Shown here: one piece after another, positions 9,079 through 17,714 of the stretch
Layout: each line of letters opens with the position of its first letter
Numbering within the stretch: position 1 is the first letter of the stretch
Assembly (NCBI GenBank): GCA_023623175.1
Contig: JAMNXU010000013.1
Span: 67,933 to 131,932, forward strand
DNA from: Bacillota bacterium
Lineage (GTDB): Bacteria > Bacillota > Clostridia > Acetivibrionales > JAMNXU01
DNA length: 64,000 nt
Direction of reading: 5' to 3'
Made by a program: the position numbers and the translations under genes
Notes under the pieces: generated by a model
Told to the model about the DNA's origin: nothing
The model's database searches: none
The model's input: the letters and a program-made list of their open reading frames with translations, nothing else

Positions 9079-9474
9079 CTAATTACCTATGACTTTTATG
9101 TAAACTCTCCTGGTCCTCGGTCCGTCAAACTCGCAGAAATATATACCCTGCCATGTCCCGAGCTGGAGCTGCCCATTTTCAATAATCACGGTACAGGAAG
9201 AGCCCATGAGTGACGCTTTGATATGGGCATGGGAATTGCCTTCAATATGCTTGTATCCACCGTTTTCGGGAAAAGCCTTTCTCAGCCCTGACAGGATATC
9301 ATCCACCACGTCCGGGTCGGCATTTTCATTGATGGTCACACCCGCCGTGGTGTGGGGAACAAAGACTATTGCAATACCGTCATTGATGTTGCTCTTTCTC
9401 ACTTCTTCCCTGACAATATGTGTTATGTTTATCATTTGGTCTGATCTCGAGGTTCTTACTGTATACTCCGTCAT
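9079..9474 (-). CDS. YjbQ/UPF0047 family protein
   Basis: A 131-residue protein of the YjbQ (UPF0047) family, compact trimeric proteins with a metal-binding surface; some members have weak thiamin-phosphate synthase activity. Visible motifs are FVPHTTAGVTINENADP (residues 37-53), the GNSHAHIKAS segment (around 80) with conserved histidines, and QLQLGTWQGIYFCEFDGPR near the end. The ATG at 9474 is preceded by AAAGG at 10 nt; the in-frame ATG at 9492 has no ribosome binding site. It converges on the Hsp20 gene. Confidence 0.92.
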   Translation of the reverse strand: MTEYTVRTSRSDQMINITHIVREEVRKSNINDGIAIVFVPHTTAGVTINENADPDVVDDILSGLRKAFPENGGYKHIEGNSHAHIKASLMGSSCTVIIENGQLQLGTWQGIYFCEFDGPRTRRVYIKVIGN

Positions 9475-9681
9475 CAAATCACAACCTTTCATTACTTTGT
9501 TATGACCGGTTTCCTTATCATGATTGATTATCGGGTTCCTGAACTCCTTTCCGGCCAGCCGTTCACGGATATCAAAAGGATGAGCGGCCGCTCATGTCCG
9601 GATTCTGGATCCCAGGAGAGTGTTATCCCGATTAGGGTTTTTCCATACATCCAGTATAACACATCCATTGCCCGCATTTGC

Positions 9682-9712
9682 AAAAAATCAGCGCCCTCAT
9701 CAGGAGCGCTGA
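9682..9712 (-). terminator. Terminator of the ECF sigma factor operon
   Basis: On the minus strand TCAGCGC, an 11-nt loop and GCGCTGA are followed by TTTTTT. It lies 32 bp after the stop of the 80-residue membrane protein gene. Confidence 0.85.
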
Positions 9713-9743
9713 CTCAAAATATGACAGAAATATTAGGCAAATT

Positions 9744-9986
9744 TTACAAAGCAGGTATACTGAAGCGCAGAAAATTTTTCAGTTTAGTCTCCCTTGCAAG
9801 CTGTTTTGCATATTTTTTCGGCATTCCCGACCGCGTCATGTTCTTAACCAAAACAAACCGGAAATACCAAAGCCTTAGCAATATCCAGGGGACCAGGACC
9901 GGAAGCAGGACAATGAAAATTAATATCCTGAGGATAACATTGCAAAAGCGTATCACAGTCATGACCAGGTTCAAAGTTTGCTTCAT
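9744..9986 (-). CDS. Small membrane protein of unknown function in the sigma factor operon
   Basis: An 80-residue protein with one or two hydrophobic segments (about residues 6-42, rich in Val, Leu and Ile) followed by a basic tail (KKYAKQLARETKLKNF). Family not recognised. Its ATG overlaps the stop of the preceding gene (ATGA at 9983-9986), so it is translationally coupled. As last gene of an ECF sigma operon it may be part of the envelope response the sigma factor controls; that is an inference from position. Confidence 0.7.
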   Translation of the reverse strand: MKQTLNLVMTVIRFCNVILRILIFIVLLPVLVPWILLRLWYFRFVLVKNMTRSGMPKKYAKQLARETKLKNFLRFSIPAL

Positions 9987-10252
9987 TTATTATTTTCCCA
10001 TTTTGTCACTTTCCCGATGCTACCGGTCAAGTCCCTGAGAGAAAGCATGTAATCCTTCGCCATTTTAAGCGCCTCTTCCGCCGGTATTTCAGACTTAACC
10101 AGTTCTCTATAGAACGCTCCTACCGCCTGCCCCATTTTTTCGCCCGATTCGGTGGAATACATGGTATCGAGCAGCCCCTTGATTATTTTCGGAATTTTGC
10201 TTGATATTTCGTCAAGCAATTCGCCAATTTCTTTAACGGGAATATCAGACAT
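9983..10252 (-). CDS. Small acidic protein of unknown function in the sigma factor operon
   Basis: An 89-residue soluble protein, predicted largely helical (IGELLDEISSKIPKIIKGLLDT, then EALKMAKDYMLSLRDLTGSI). No transmembrane segment, cysteine or known motif. It has AAAGGAGG before its ATG and overlaps the next gene by 4 bp. Family not recognised. The gap to the anti-sigma gene is only 36 bp, so the four genes form one operon. Confidence 0.75.
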   Translation of the reverse strand: MSDIPVKEIGELLDEISSKIPKIIKGLLDTMYSTESGEKMGQAVGAFYRELVKSEIPAEEALKMAKDYMLSLRDLTGSIGKVTKWENNK

Positions 10253-10288
10253 GGCTTTTCCTCCTTTAAATTATTGAATTAAACATTG

Positions 10289-10600
10289 TTAAATGATTTG
10301 TTGCACAAATCTCACCGTTTGACCGAAAAGTCTTAAGGAGTCAAAAAACTGTTCAAGATAGTGCCCGGACTGCGGCCGCTCTTCCGGAATCAAGTCGAAA
10401 GCAGTCTTTTTCAATGATTTGGGGATTTCCTTCAGGTTATTCATCTGCTCGTTTTTCAGCCTTATTAAGAAAGCCGCTTCCTTCCTGCAATCACTGCATT
10501 CTACGAGATGAGCGACGACCCTGAATTTGTCCTTTTGCTCAAGCCTGTCATTTACATAGTCAACCAGAATATCATAAATTTCCATGCAATCGGTCATCAT
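10289..10600 (-). CDS. Zinc-finger anti-sigma factor
   Basis: A 103-residue protein with the anti-sigma zinc-finger pattern of the ZAS/zf-HC2 family: HLVECSDCRKE around residues 31-41 gives the HxxxCxxC ligands. It overlaps the end of the ECF sigma gene by 4 bp, the usual arrangement for a cognate pair. The C-terminal part ends with a moderately hydrophobic stretch (FFDSLRLFGQTVRFVQQII) rather than a clear transmembrane helix, so it may be a cytoplasmic or peripheral anti-sigma factor. Release would depend on redox, zinc or another signal. Confidence 0.85.
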   Translation of the reverse strand: MMTDCMEIYDILVDYVNDRLEQKDKFRVVAHLVECSDCRKEAAFLIRLKNEQMNNLKEIPKSLKKTAFDLIPEERPQSGHYLEQFFDSLRLFGQTVRFVQQII

Positions 10601-11136
10601 CTCTCACCCCTCTCATAAAGTTTTCTCAGCTTGCTTCTTACTGCATGCATTCTGCTTTTCACGGTGCCTACAGGAATGCCGGCAATTTCCGAAATCTCCT
10701 GGTAAGTCATCTGCGCATTGAAAACCAGAAAAACAAGCTCCTGTTCCGTACTGCTTAAATTCATTACAAGATTGTTCACATCAATGGCTTCAATCAGCAT
10801 GTCAGACTCATCTGCTGCCGGCTGCCCGTCTTCCTCGTCGTAAATTGATATGGCAGAGGCTTTGTATTTATGCCTGTAGTAATCATAGATTTTCCTTCGG
10901 GCAATCCCAATAATCCATGTTTTGAAAGATGAATTGTTTGCAAACAATTTGAGGTTCGACCATGCAGAAAGCATTGTTTCCTGGATAATGTCCTGAATGT
11001 CCTCGCTGCTCTTTACATGGATGCATATATAATTGTAAATAATTTTGAGGTAAGGACTTATCAGCAACTCAAAGGCCTTTTTGTCGCCACTTTGCGCTTT
11101 TGCTATCAAATCGCTCTCTGCCGGTTTTTCATTCAT
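10597..11136 (-). CDS. ECF-type RNA polymerase sigma factor
   Basis: A 179-residue sigma-70 family member with only regions 2 and 4. Region 2 (residues 20-95) includes IQDIIQETMLSAWSNL and TWIIGIARRKIYDYYRHK; region 4 (residues 125-175) includes MTYQEISEIAGIPVGTVKSRMHAVRSKLRK, a helix-turn-helix that binds -35 elements. It heads an operon with its anti-sigma factor and two small proteins. ECF operons usually drive their own promoter, so a target site is expected in 11137-11230. Confidence 0.92.
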   Translation of the reverse strand: MNEKPAESDLIAKAQSGDKKAFELLISPYLKIIYNYICIHVKSSEDIQDIIQETMLSAWSNLKLFANNSSFKTWIIGIARRKIYDYYRHKYKASAISIYDEEDGQPAADESDMLIEAIDVNNLVMNLSSTEQELVFLVFNAQMTYQEISEIAGIPVGTVKSRMHAVRSKLRKLYERGER

Positions 11137-11232
11137 ACCATTTAAAAAACCATGGGCCTCACCTCACTTAACTGCTTTCAACTGATTAGTCGCAGAATAA
11201 CCTAATATGGTTCATATAGTTTAAAAATTTTT

Positions 11233-11337
11233 GGGACACGGGTGGGACACGGGGACGGTTCTCCTGTCCCTGGTCATGACACAACACAAGGGGGCGGTTC
11301 TCCTGCCTCCGGGACAAGAGAACCGTCCCCGTGTCCC
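11233..11337. repeat. Palindromic 27-bp repeat: one direct and one inverted copy plus fragments
   Basis: A full copy of the 27-bp element (core ACGGGGACGGTTCTCC, ends GGGACA and TGTCCC) lies at 11244-11270, preceded by a 10-bp fragment at 11233. A degraded copy follows around 11290, and an inverted copy (two changes) lies at 11311-11337. The outer copies can pair into a long hairpin between the ECF sigma promoter region and the MATE gene stop. The same element occurs at 51457, 55916 and 58967. Confidence 0.9.
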
Positions 11338-11349
11338 TCCCTGCACAAA

Positions 11350-12720
11350 TCAAATGTGACTTTCCATCCATTTGCCTTTTACCCAGCGCCGGTAAAACAC
11401 GGCGGAGCGCAAAATCCAGTCCAGGTACATCGCAGCCCATACCCCGACAATGTCGAAATTTAGCACTACACCAAATACATAGCTTAGCAAGACCCTTACG
11501 AGCCACAGGCTTGATATGGAAAACACCAGAGTAAAAACGGAATCTCCCGCTCCTCTCAGTCCTGACGGCACAATGAAGGACAGGGGCCATAAAAGCGGTA
11601 TCATAACGGCATTTATCCTGATCAATTGGGCGGTCAGCCGCACTACCTCGGGATCCCTGGAATAAACGGAAGCAATGACCGTCGCCAGGGGAAATGCAAG
11701 AACGCCTATTATGGCACAGCATGCCATCGCAAGTTTTACAAGATAGATGTTTATTTTTTTGGCTTCTTCAAATTCGCGCATTCCAAGGAAGCTTCCTACC
11801 ATTGTGACAGTCACGATGCTAAAGGCGTTTCCGGGTATGACAATCAGGTTGAAAACGGACCACGAAATCGTATTCGCCGCAAGGCTCGAGGTTCCGAGGG
11901 AAATTATGAAAATCTGCTGTACAAATTTGCCGACGTTGAAAAAAAACGATTCCATGCCTGCAGGCAGTCCAATACCAAGAATCAGTTTCTGCATTTTAAA
12001 ATTTATATTAAAATGCCTGATTCCTCCGAGGTTAATCATGTTATCATAACCGCTCAAAGCATATATGAAAAGAATAACACCTGCCAGGCGAGCCACGGTT
12101 ATCGCGATGCCCGCGCCTTTAACGCCAAGGCCCCTGAAGCCGAATAAAGCTCCTTTTCCCGTCGGTATTCCGTATATTAGCACATAACTTAAAACAACAT
12201 TGACAATATTGATAATAATATTTATTTTCATGGGTTTGTCCTGCTGGCCCGTGCTTCTCAAAATGCCGCTGGCCACGAAGGAAAACGCGGTGAGGGGGAA
12301 ATTGAACACTGTTATTGCAAAATAGGAAATGGCATATTCTATGACCTGTTTTTCAGCCTTGCCAATCAAAGAAAGCATGATCCTGTCCCTGAAGAGAGCC
12401 GCTGCCAGCGTTATCAGCGTTGAAATGACCAGGGCTGAAAAAAGCGCCTGGTTCGCAGCTTCCTTTGCAGCATTGCGGTTTCTTTGCCCCGTATATTTGG
12501 CGACGGCCACCGTGCCACCTATCGCCAGTGAATTCAGGAACATGATGATGATATTGTTAAACGAGTCTATTGTTCCTATTGCTGAAATAGCCTGCTTCCC
12601 GAGGCCGCTGGCTATAATCGTGTTCAAAACGCCAATGGAAGTTATAAACAGCTGTTCAGTCAAAACAGGAACGGACAGATCCAGTACGTCTTTTCTGACT
12701 GATATCGTCAGATTCGGCAT
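11350..12720 (-). CDS. MATE family efflux transporter
   Basis: A 456-residue membrane protein with about 12 hydrophobic segments in two similar halves. The pattern near the start (SVPVLTEQLFITSIGVLNTIIASGLGKQAISAIG) and the later LPAGMESFFFNVGKFVQQI match multidrug and toxic compound extrusion proteins, which exchange Na+ or H+ for organic cations. The chosen start ATG at 12720 has GGGGG 5 nt upstream; an alternative ATG at 12732 lacks a good site. Monocistronic, with the 27-bp repeat hairpin directly after it. Confidence 0.92.
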   Translation of the reverse strand: MPNLTISVRKDVLDLSVPVLTEQLFITSIGVLNTIIASGLGKQAISAIGTIDSFNNIIIMFLNSLAIGGTVAVAKYTGQRNRNAAKEAANQALFSALVISTLITLAAALFRDRIMLSLIGKAEKQVIEYAISYFAITVFNFPLTAFSFVASGILRSTGQQDKPMKINIIINIVNVVLSYVLIYGIPTGKGALFGFRGLGVKGAGIAITVARLAGVILFIYALSGYDNMINLGGIRHFNINFKMQKLILGIGLPAGMESFFFNVGKFVQQIFIISLGTSSLAANTISWSVFNLIVIPGNAFSIVTVTMVGSFLGMREFEEAKKINIYLVKLAMACCAIIGVLAFPLATVIASVYSRDPEVVRLTAQLIRINAVMIPLLWPLSFIVPSGLRGAGDSVFTLVFSISSLWLVRVLLSYVFGVVLNFDIVGVWAAMYLDWILRSAVFYRRWVKGKWMESHI

Positions 12721-13098
12721 TTCTTCCCCCATCTCAAAATAATCCGCTTAACTCACTCATTCTGCCTTTTGTTGTCCGGGTAATTTCCGGCATTGCACAA
12801 ATTCCAAACTATGCGCTGCTTTTAATCATGTCTGAGCCTTCCATACAATCATATACAAAACCAAGTTACCATTTTGATTCAATAATTATAAAATAAAGCT
12901 ATATATCTAATTAATAAAGCTATATATCTGACAAGTAATATATATCCTTAATAATATACTTTTTACGTCAACATTTCCACATTTGACTGGACCAGCGCAC
13001 ATTTATTATATTTTTATACTTTATTTACGGCTTTATTGATAAATAAAGCCATATATGCTATATTCATGCCATATCGCATCGAAAGAAAGGTGTCCAGT
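12721..13098. other. Divergent intergenic region with 17-bp direct repeats
   Basis: This AT-rich region lies between the leftward MATE gene and the rightward hydrolase gene and should contain both promoters. A 17-bp sequence (AATAAAGCTATATATCT) occurs at 12892-12908 and 12913-12929, a spacing of 21 bp or two helical turns, and a related copy (AATAAAGCCATATATGCT) lies at 13042. They could be operator sites or plain AT-rich slippage. Confidence 0.5.
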
Positions 13099-13971
13099 AT
13101 GAGTGTCAACATTAATCCTCCCGAAAAACCCGTACGTCTGATTTTCGCCCATCGTTCATGCGGCAGGAACTGGCTCGAAGACAATAACGGAAGACTGGGA
13201 ATAACCCTTGCCGCCAATAATTATTACGTCAGTGACACATATTTTGGCTGGGGTCCCAATTCCATCGGGGACCATACATATACCGGCCACTGGTGGACAT
13301 GGTTCAGGGGACCTGGAAGCGAAAAGATCCTGGAAGCCCTTTATAAAGAAGACAAGGCCATTTCCAATTTTTCGAGGCCCCTGGAAAACCCCGGCGGGGA
13401 AAATGAAATAATCATGTTTAAATCCTGTTATCCAAATTCCCGTATGAAAGGGACACCGGACGATTCCGTTCCGCCCATTGATGAAAACCCGCTTCGCGGC
13501 CTGGGGTACGATTCAGAGCATCACACCGTGGGAAACGCCAAGGGCATTTACATTGACCTGCTGGATTACTTCAAAACACGCAGGGACAAGCTTTTTATCG
13601 TTATTACAGCTCCACCGGTTTCAGATCCCGAATTGTCCGATAATGCGCGCTATTTCAACAGCTGGCTTGTTCATGAATGGCTAAAGGATTATCCGTACAA
13701 AAACGTCGCTGTATGGGATTTCTACAATGTGCTGACAAGCTGCGGCGGCGACAACAATACCAATGACCTCGGAAGCATTTCGGGCAATCACCATCGCTTC
13801 TGGAACGGAGAAATTCAGCATGTGGTGGGAGAAAACTGCAACACCAACAAATACCCCGTAGTACCGGGCGACGATCATCCTTCCAGGGCCGGAAACGTCA
13901 AGGCCACCCATGAATTTGTCAGCGTGTTGAATTATTTCTATAACGAGTGGCGTAAAGATTCGGCAAAATAA
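13099..13971 (+). CDS. Putative SGNH-like hydrolase
   Basis: A 290-residue soluble protein without signal peptide. I do not recognise a named family, but the order of motifs is like SGNH hydrolases: IFAHRSCGRNWL at residues 16-27 (a serine in the place of the GDS nucleophile), NEIIMFKSCYPNS around residue 105, ITAPPVSDPELSDNARYFNSWL around 170, and DDHPSRAGN near residue 260 with the Asp/His pair expected near the C-terminus. The start at 13099 has AAAGG at 8 nt; upstream in-frame TTG has none. Substrate unknown; it could be an esterase or deacetylase. Confidence 0.6.
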   Translation: MSVNINPPEKPVRLIFAHRSCGRNWLEDNNGRLGITLAANNYYVSDTYFGWGPNSIGDHTYTGHWWTWFRGPGSEKILEALYKEDKAISNFSRPLENPGGENEIIMFKSCYPNSRMKGTPDDSVPPIDENPLRGLGYDSEHHTVGNAKGIYIDLLDYFKTRRDKLFIVITAPPVSDPELSDNARYFNSWLVHEWLKDYPYKNVAVWDFYNVLTSCGGDNNTNDLGSISGNHHRFWNGEIQHVVGENCNTNKYPVVPGDDHPSRAGNVKATHEFVSVLNYFYNEWRKDSAK

Positions 13972-13995
13972 CTCCATGCCGGTTCAACAAGGAAA

Positions 13996-14044
13996 TGGCA
14001 GCATTATTCTCCCATGGTATATTCATGGGCGAATAATGCTGCCA
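13996..14044. terminator. Long two-part hairpin between convergent genes
   Basis: TGGCAGCATTATTC pairs exactly with GAATAATGCTGCCA and, inside it, CCCAT pairs with ATGGG around a 9-nt loop. The total is about 19 bp of stem with one mismatch. No T-run follows on either strand, so it may terminate weakly or act as an RNA-stability element between the hydrolase gene and lipA. Confidence 0.7.
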
Positions 14045-14116
14045 CGTTCATTTTCAGGCTTGTTGGCTTTTATTATGAATTGTTAGCTTTTATTGTGGCT
14101 TGTCGACTATTTTTCT

Positions 14117-15004
14117 CTATGCCCCGCCGGCACACATGAACGCCTTCTCCGCCTGGTATGAACTTCTCACAAGAGGTCCCGAAGCCACATATTTAAATCC
14201 CATATTTAAAGCGATTTCCCTGTACCTTTCAAACTCATCGGGGTGAATATATTCCACGACAGCATGATGTTTTTTTGACGGAGCAAGGTACTGGCCGACG
14301 GTCAGGAAGTCGCAATCCACAGACCTTAAATCCTCAAATACCTTTATGACTTCTTCCTTCTTCTCGCCAAGTCCCAGCATTATGCCTGACTTTGTACGGA
14401 TGCTGCCGTCCATTGCCCTGACATTCCCGAGAAGCCGTATTGAACGTTCATACACAGCCATCGGCCGCACTTCGGGATACAGCCTGGGCACGGTTTCCAC
14501 ATTGTGATTTATTACATCCGGTTTTGCCCTTACAACTTTCAGGAGTGCATCCTCATCTCCCTTAAAGTCCGGTAAGAGGACTTCTATAATAACGTCCCCG
14601 TTCACGCTCCTTACGCGGTTTATCACTTCGGCAAAATGCCCCGCCCCGCCATCGGGTATATCGTCCCTTGTAACCGATGTAATTACAACATGTTTCAGCC
14701 CGAGTTTTTTAACGGCTTCAGCAACATGGGCTGGTTCTTCCCTGTCGACGGGCGTCGGTATAGCCTTGCTTACATTGCAGAACGTGCAGTTTCGCGTGCA
14801 TATTTTCCCGAGAATCATGAAGGTGGCGGTTTTATTGCAGAAACACTCCATTTTGTTGGGGCAGTTTGCTTCATTGCATACCGTGTTGAGGGACAGATTT
14901 CCGAGTATGGTTTCGACTTCGGCCATTTCTTTTGTTTTTTGCACCTTAATTTTCAGCCAGCCGGGTTTTCTGTCATGCACTGCCATCTTTTCGCTCCTCC
15001 GCAT
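14117..15004 (-). CDS. lipA: Lipoyl synthase
   Basis: A 295-residue radical SAM enzyme that inserts two sulfurs into octanoyl groups on lipoyl domains. Both iron-sulfur motifs are present: the auxiliary cluster [12 protein letters not shown] (residues 43-54) and the radical [11 protein letters not shown] (residues 69-76). The C-terminal [10 protein letters not shown] supplies the conserved RSSYxA serine ligand. It follows lipB by 3 bp; the GGAG of its ribosome site lies in the last lipB codons. A second start (ATG at 14986, after GGAGG) is equally possible and would shorten it by six residues. Confidence 0.95.
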   Translation of the reverse strand: MRRSEKMAVHDRKPGWLKIKVQKTKEMAEVETILGNLSLNTVCNEANCPNKMECFCNKTATFMILGKICTRNCTFCNVSKAIPTPVDREEPAHVAEAVKKLGLKHVVITSVTRDDIPDGGAGHFAEVINRVRSVNGDVIIEVLLPDFKGDEDALLKVVRAKPDVINHNVETVPRLYPEVRPMAVYERSIRLLGNVRAMDGSIRTKSGIMLGLGEKKEEVIKVFEDLRSVDCDFLTVGQYLAPSKKHHAVVEYIHPDEFERYREIALNMGFKYVASGPLVRSSYQAEKAFMCAGGA

Positions 15005-15007
15005 CTG

Positions 15008-15709
15008 TTAGCTCCTTCGAAAATCCTGAATTTCCTGTTTCAAAACTGCCTCTTTTTCGAAAACTGTCGGTTCCATGCCAAATACCCTGCAGAAATATTC
15101 CAAAACCTTGTTGTTCATGCCTTCAAGGTTCAGGGGATAACCCAGGAGTTTTTGCAGAGAAGTTACTCCTTTATCTGTTAAACCGCACGGGATAATCCAT
15201 TTGAAATGATCAAGGTTTGTATTCACGTTAAAGGCAAAGCCATGCATCGTGACCCAACGTTTAACCGCTATGCCTATTGCGGTTATTTTTTCTTCGCCGA
15301 CCCACACGCCGGTATATTTCTTTTCCCCGCGGTAAGCTTCAATATTATATTCATTCCTTAACAGTTCTATAAAAACATCTTCCAATTTATTTACAAAACC
15401 CCGGATATCCCTTCCATGTCCTCTCAGATCGAAAATCGGATAGCCCACGATCTGCCCGGGTCCGTGATATGTCACGTCGCCTCCGCGGTTTACTTCGTAG
15501 ACTTTAACTCCGTTTTGCTCCATCTCCCCGCTGGAAATTATGATGTTGGAATAGCTTCCCCTTTTCCCGACAGTAAGCACGGGCGGGTGTTCCACCAGTA
15601 ATAGGGTATCGCCGATTTCACCGTTTTTCCTGCGTTCCAGGATTTCCTCCTGTATCTTCAAAGCTTCAGCATAGTCCATTTTTCCGAGTTTTATAACGTT
15701 AAGCCTCAT
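15008..15709 (-). CDS. lipB: Octanoyl-[acyl-carrier-protein] transferase
   Basis: A 233-residue LipB. Seen are EHPPVLTVGKRG (residues 40-51), the signature RGGDVTYHGPGQIVGYPIFDL (residues 75-95) and the catalytic-site region IPCGLTDKGVTSL (around residue 172), with the conserved Cys and Lys. It attaches octanoate from acyl-ACP to lipoyl domains; LipA then adds sulfur. lipB-lipA form a two-gene operon on the minus strand. AGGGG lies 6 nt before the ATG. Confidence 0.95.
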   Translation of the reverse strand: MRLNVIKLGKMDYAEALKIQEEILERRKNGEIGDTLLLVEHPPVLTVGKRGSYSNIIISSGEMEQNGVKVYEVNRGGDVTYHGPGQIVGYPIFDLRGHGRDIRGFVNKLEDVFIELLRNEYNIEAYRGEKKYTGVWVGEEKITAIGIAVKRWVTMHGFAFNVNTNLDHFKWIIPCGLTDKGVTSLQKLLGYPLNLEGMNNKVLEYFCRVFGMEPTVFEKEAVLKQEIQDFRRS

Positions 15710-15795
15710 AGTCGACCCCTGTCTGTCAATGTTTCTTCAACGCTTGCAGAACAATCTTCCAATGCTTGTAACCAAAATAATATAAATAATAATTT

Positions 15796-15840
15796 ATTTA
15801 GTCTATTAAAAAATCACATATTTAGTCTATAAAAAAATCA
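15796..15840. repeat. Tandem 21-bp near-identical repeats upstream of lipB
   Basis: Two 21-bp units sharing ATTTAGTCTAT and AAAAAATCA lie at 15796-15816 and 15820-15840 (one difference, spacing 24 bp) within an AT-rich region about 90-130 bp before lipB. They may be a regulator site or promoter duplication. Confidence 0.6.
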
Positions 15841-15955
15841 TAAGTAATAATTTACAGGCGACAAATTACTGGTAACAAATTACAATTAACAAACTGCTCC
15901 GACCAATATCACAACCTTTTTTCCCGAAAGGTCAGCCATGTACACCATGCATATT

Positions 15956-16714
15956 TCAACCAATGTGATTCGAACAGACAGGGCATCCCTGGACAGACAA
16001 CGGCAGCTCAAGTCCGCATGAATCCAGCAATTTTGCGTCAGTAAGCAATTTTAAAGCCTCACCGTCGGCCGCAACCTGCCCGTCCCTGATTACCATCACC
16101 CTTTTGCAGGTTTCAAGCACCATGTCCAGGTCGTGGCTCGCAATTATTTTCGTATGCTCAAAGCTTTTCAGAAGCTCGATTACCTTTCGCCTGGATTTCG
16201 GATCAAGGCCGGCCGTCGGTTCATCCATTATGAGAATGTCGGGCTGCATGGAAAGTACCGTCGCTATCGACGCCGCGCGCTTCTCCCCTCCGGACAGCTT
16301 GTACGGCGCCCGGTCTTTCAAATGCGGGATTCCCACCATGTCCAACGCTTTCATTACCCGTTCCCCGACTTCTTTTTCATCAAGCCCGTAATTCCGGGGC
16401 CCGAAAGCTACATCATCATAAACCGTGGTCATGAACAGCTGGTCATCGGGATCCTGGAAAACCATGCCAAGCCTTTGGCGTATCATCGGCAATGTTTTTT
16501 TGGTCACGCGGACATCGCCGACAAGAACTTCTCCGCTCCCGGGAAAAAGAAGCCCTGTCAGCAGCATGAGCAACGTGGATTTCCCCGCTCCGTTCGCTCC
16601 GATTATTCCCACCGATTCTCCATGATGAATGCAGAAGGATATGTTTTTAATAGCTTCATGACCATCGGGATAAGAAAAACTCAAGTCCCTGGCTTCAAGT
16701 CTATGATGACTCAT
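15956..16714 (-). CDS. cbiO: Cobalt/nickel ECF transporter ATP-binding protein
   Basis: A 252-residue ABC ATPase. Walker A GANGAGKST (residues 40-48), Q-loop VFQDPDDQLF (around 84), signature LSGGEKRAASIA (around 143), Walker B ILIMDEPTAGLD (around 163) and the H-loop ASHDLD are intact. The VFQDPDDQ form and the immediately preceding cbiM and cbiQ genes identify it as the energising subunit of an energy-coupling factor transporter for Co2+ or Ni2+. Last gene of the operon. The C-terminus carries CPVCSNH, a possible CxxC. Confidence 0.93.
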   Translation of the reverse strand: MSHHRLEARDLSFSYPDGHEAIKNISFCIHHGESVGIIGANGAGKSTLLMLLTGLLFPGSGEVLVGDVRVTKKTLPMIRQRLGMVFQDPDDQLFMTTVYDDVAFGPRNYGLDEKEVGERVMKALDMVGIPHLKDRAPYKLSGGEKRAASIATVLSMQPDILIMDEPTAGLDPKSRRKVIELLKSFEHTKIIASHDLDMVLETCKRVMVIRDGQVAADGEALKLLTDAKLLDSCGLELPLSVQGCPVCSNHIG

Positions 16715-16798
16715 TCACAAAATCACTCCACTGAAAATTACGCGTTTTAAGTGTCCTTTTTTCCGTTTTGCCAATCCGCCACCATTTTGCCCATCATT

Positions 16799-17611
16799 TC
16801 AGTGCTTTGCCAACCATGTCATAATCGAGCCAATAAATCCGGGCACGTCAAAAATCCTCGCCACGGCAAAGAAAAAAATCCACCCGGATAAATACGCGAA
16901 ATCCCTGAACTTAAACCTGGTATCCTCTCCAATATTGTAATCTCCGGTAAACCCTCTCGCGCGCATTGCCTGCCAGACCCTTTGCGCCCTGTCAAAAGAA
17001 CGTAAAATAAGCTGGCCGGCAAAAGATCCCCAGGCCCTTGTGTGAACACCTCTCTGCCCCGGAGCACGCAATGCGTACGCTCTTTGCATCCTTGCGACTT
17101 CTTCCGTCAGAACCGATATGTACCTATAGGTCAGCAAAAGCTGCAGAACAAAAATCCGGGGAACTCCGAGCATCCTCAGGGCCCGGGCCAGCCTGTCCAT
17201 TCCCGTGGTGGCGACGAGCAAAAGCGCAGCGGTAACGGTAAGGGCGCCTTTGATTAAAATAGACAAAAATGTAATCCAGCCCGTCGACAGCACAACTCCT
17301 CCAAGGATAAATGTCTGCCTTTCAAAAAGCGGATTTAAAATGCCCATCCCCACAATAAGGGGACTGATGAGCAGGAGTCGCTTAAGTATGGACGCTGCCG
17401 GAATCTCTGATAAAACAAATATTGTCACGGGATAAAAGAAAAAAGTCAATAAACCGCTTATATCATACCTGCCGAAGGACGAAACAGCTACTAAGAAAGC
17501 AACGGTGACCAGCAGCTTGGCAAGCGGATGGACCCTGTGAATGGACGTGTCCATCCGCGCCAGTTCATCCAAATGTAATATATTGTAAAATGAATCGCCT
17601 GCACTTGCCAT
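16799..17611 (-). CDS. cbiQ: Cobalt/nickel ECF transporter transmembrane protein
   Basis: A protein of about 270 residues with five or six membrane segments and the coupling motif region RALRMLGVPRIF and MRARGFTGDYN typical of CbiQ/EcfT proteins, which contact the ATPase. The likely start is ATG 17611 (MASAGDSFYNILHLDELARMD, a conserved-looking N-terminus), although no strong ribosome site precedes it. The frame stays open to a GTG at 17752, which would overlap cbiM by 38 bp and add 47 unconserved-looking residues. Confidence 0.88.
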   Translation of the reverse strand: MASAGDSFYNILHLDELARMDTSIHRVHPLAKLLVTVAFLVAVSSFGRYDISGLLTFFFYPVTIFVLSEIPAASILKRLLLISPLIVGMGILNPLFERQTFILGGVVLSTGWITFLSILIKGALTVTAALLLVATTGMDRLARALRMLGVPRIFVLQLLLTYRYISVLTEEVARMQRAYALRAPGQRGVHTRAWGSFAGQLILRSFDRAQRVWQAMRARGFTGDYNIGEDTRFKFRDFAYLSGWIFFFAVARIFDVPGFIGSIMTWLAKH

Positions 17612-17714
17612 AAGTAAAATCAAATCCCGATTTAAATTTTTGGGGCAAGGCTGCAAGGCAGCCCCTTGTGTTTCCCTGTTATTTATATCTATCCTGTGTA
17701 TATCCTGTGTACTT

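Noticed and set aside
9502-10038. 178-residue plus-strand frame
   Set aside because: It is antisense to the small membrane gene and the operon terminator; composition is not protein-like.
11186-11722. 178-residue minus-strand frame over the MATE gene end and the 27-bp repeat
   Set aside because: Out of frame with the clear MATE protein.
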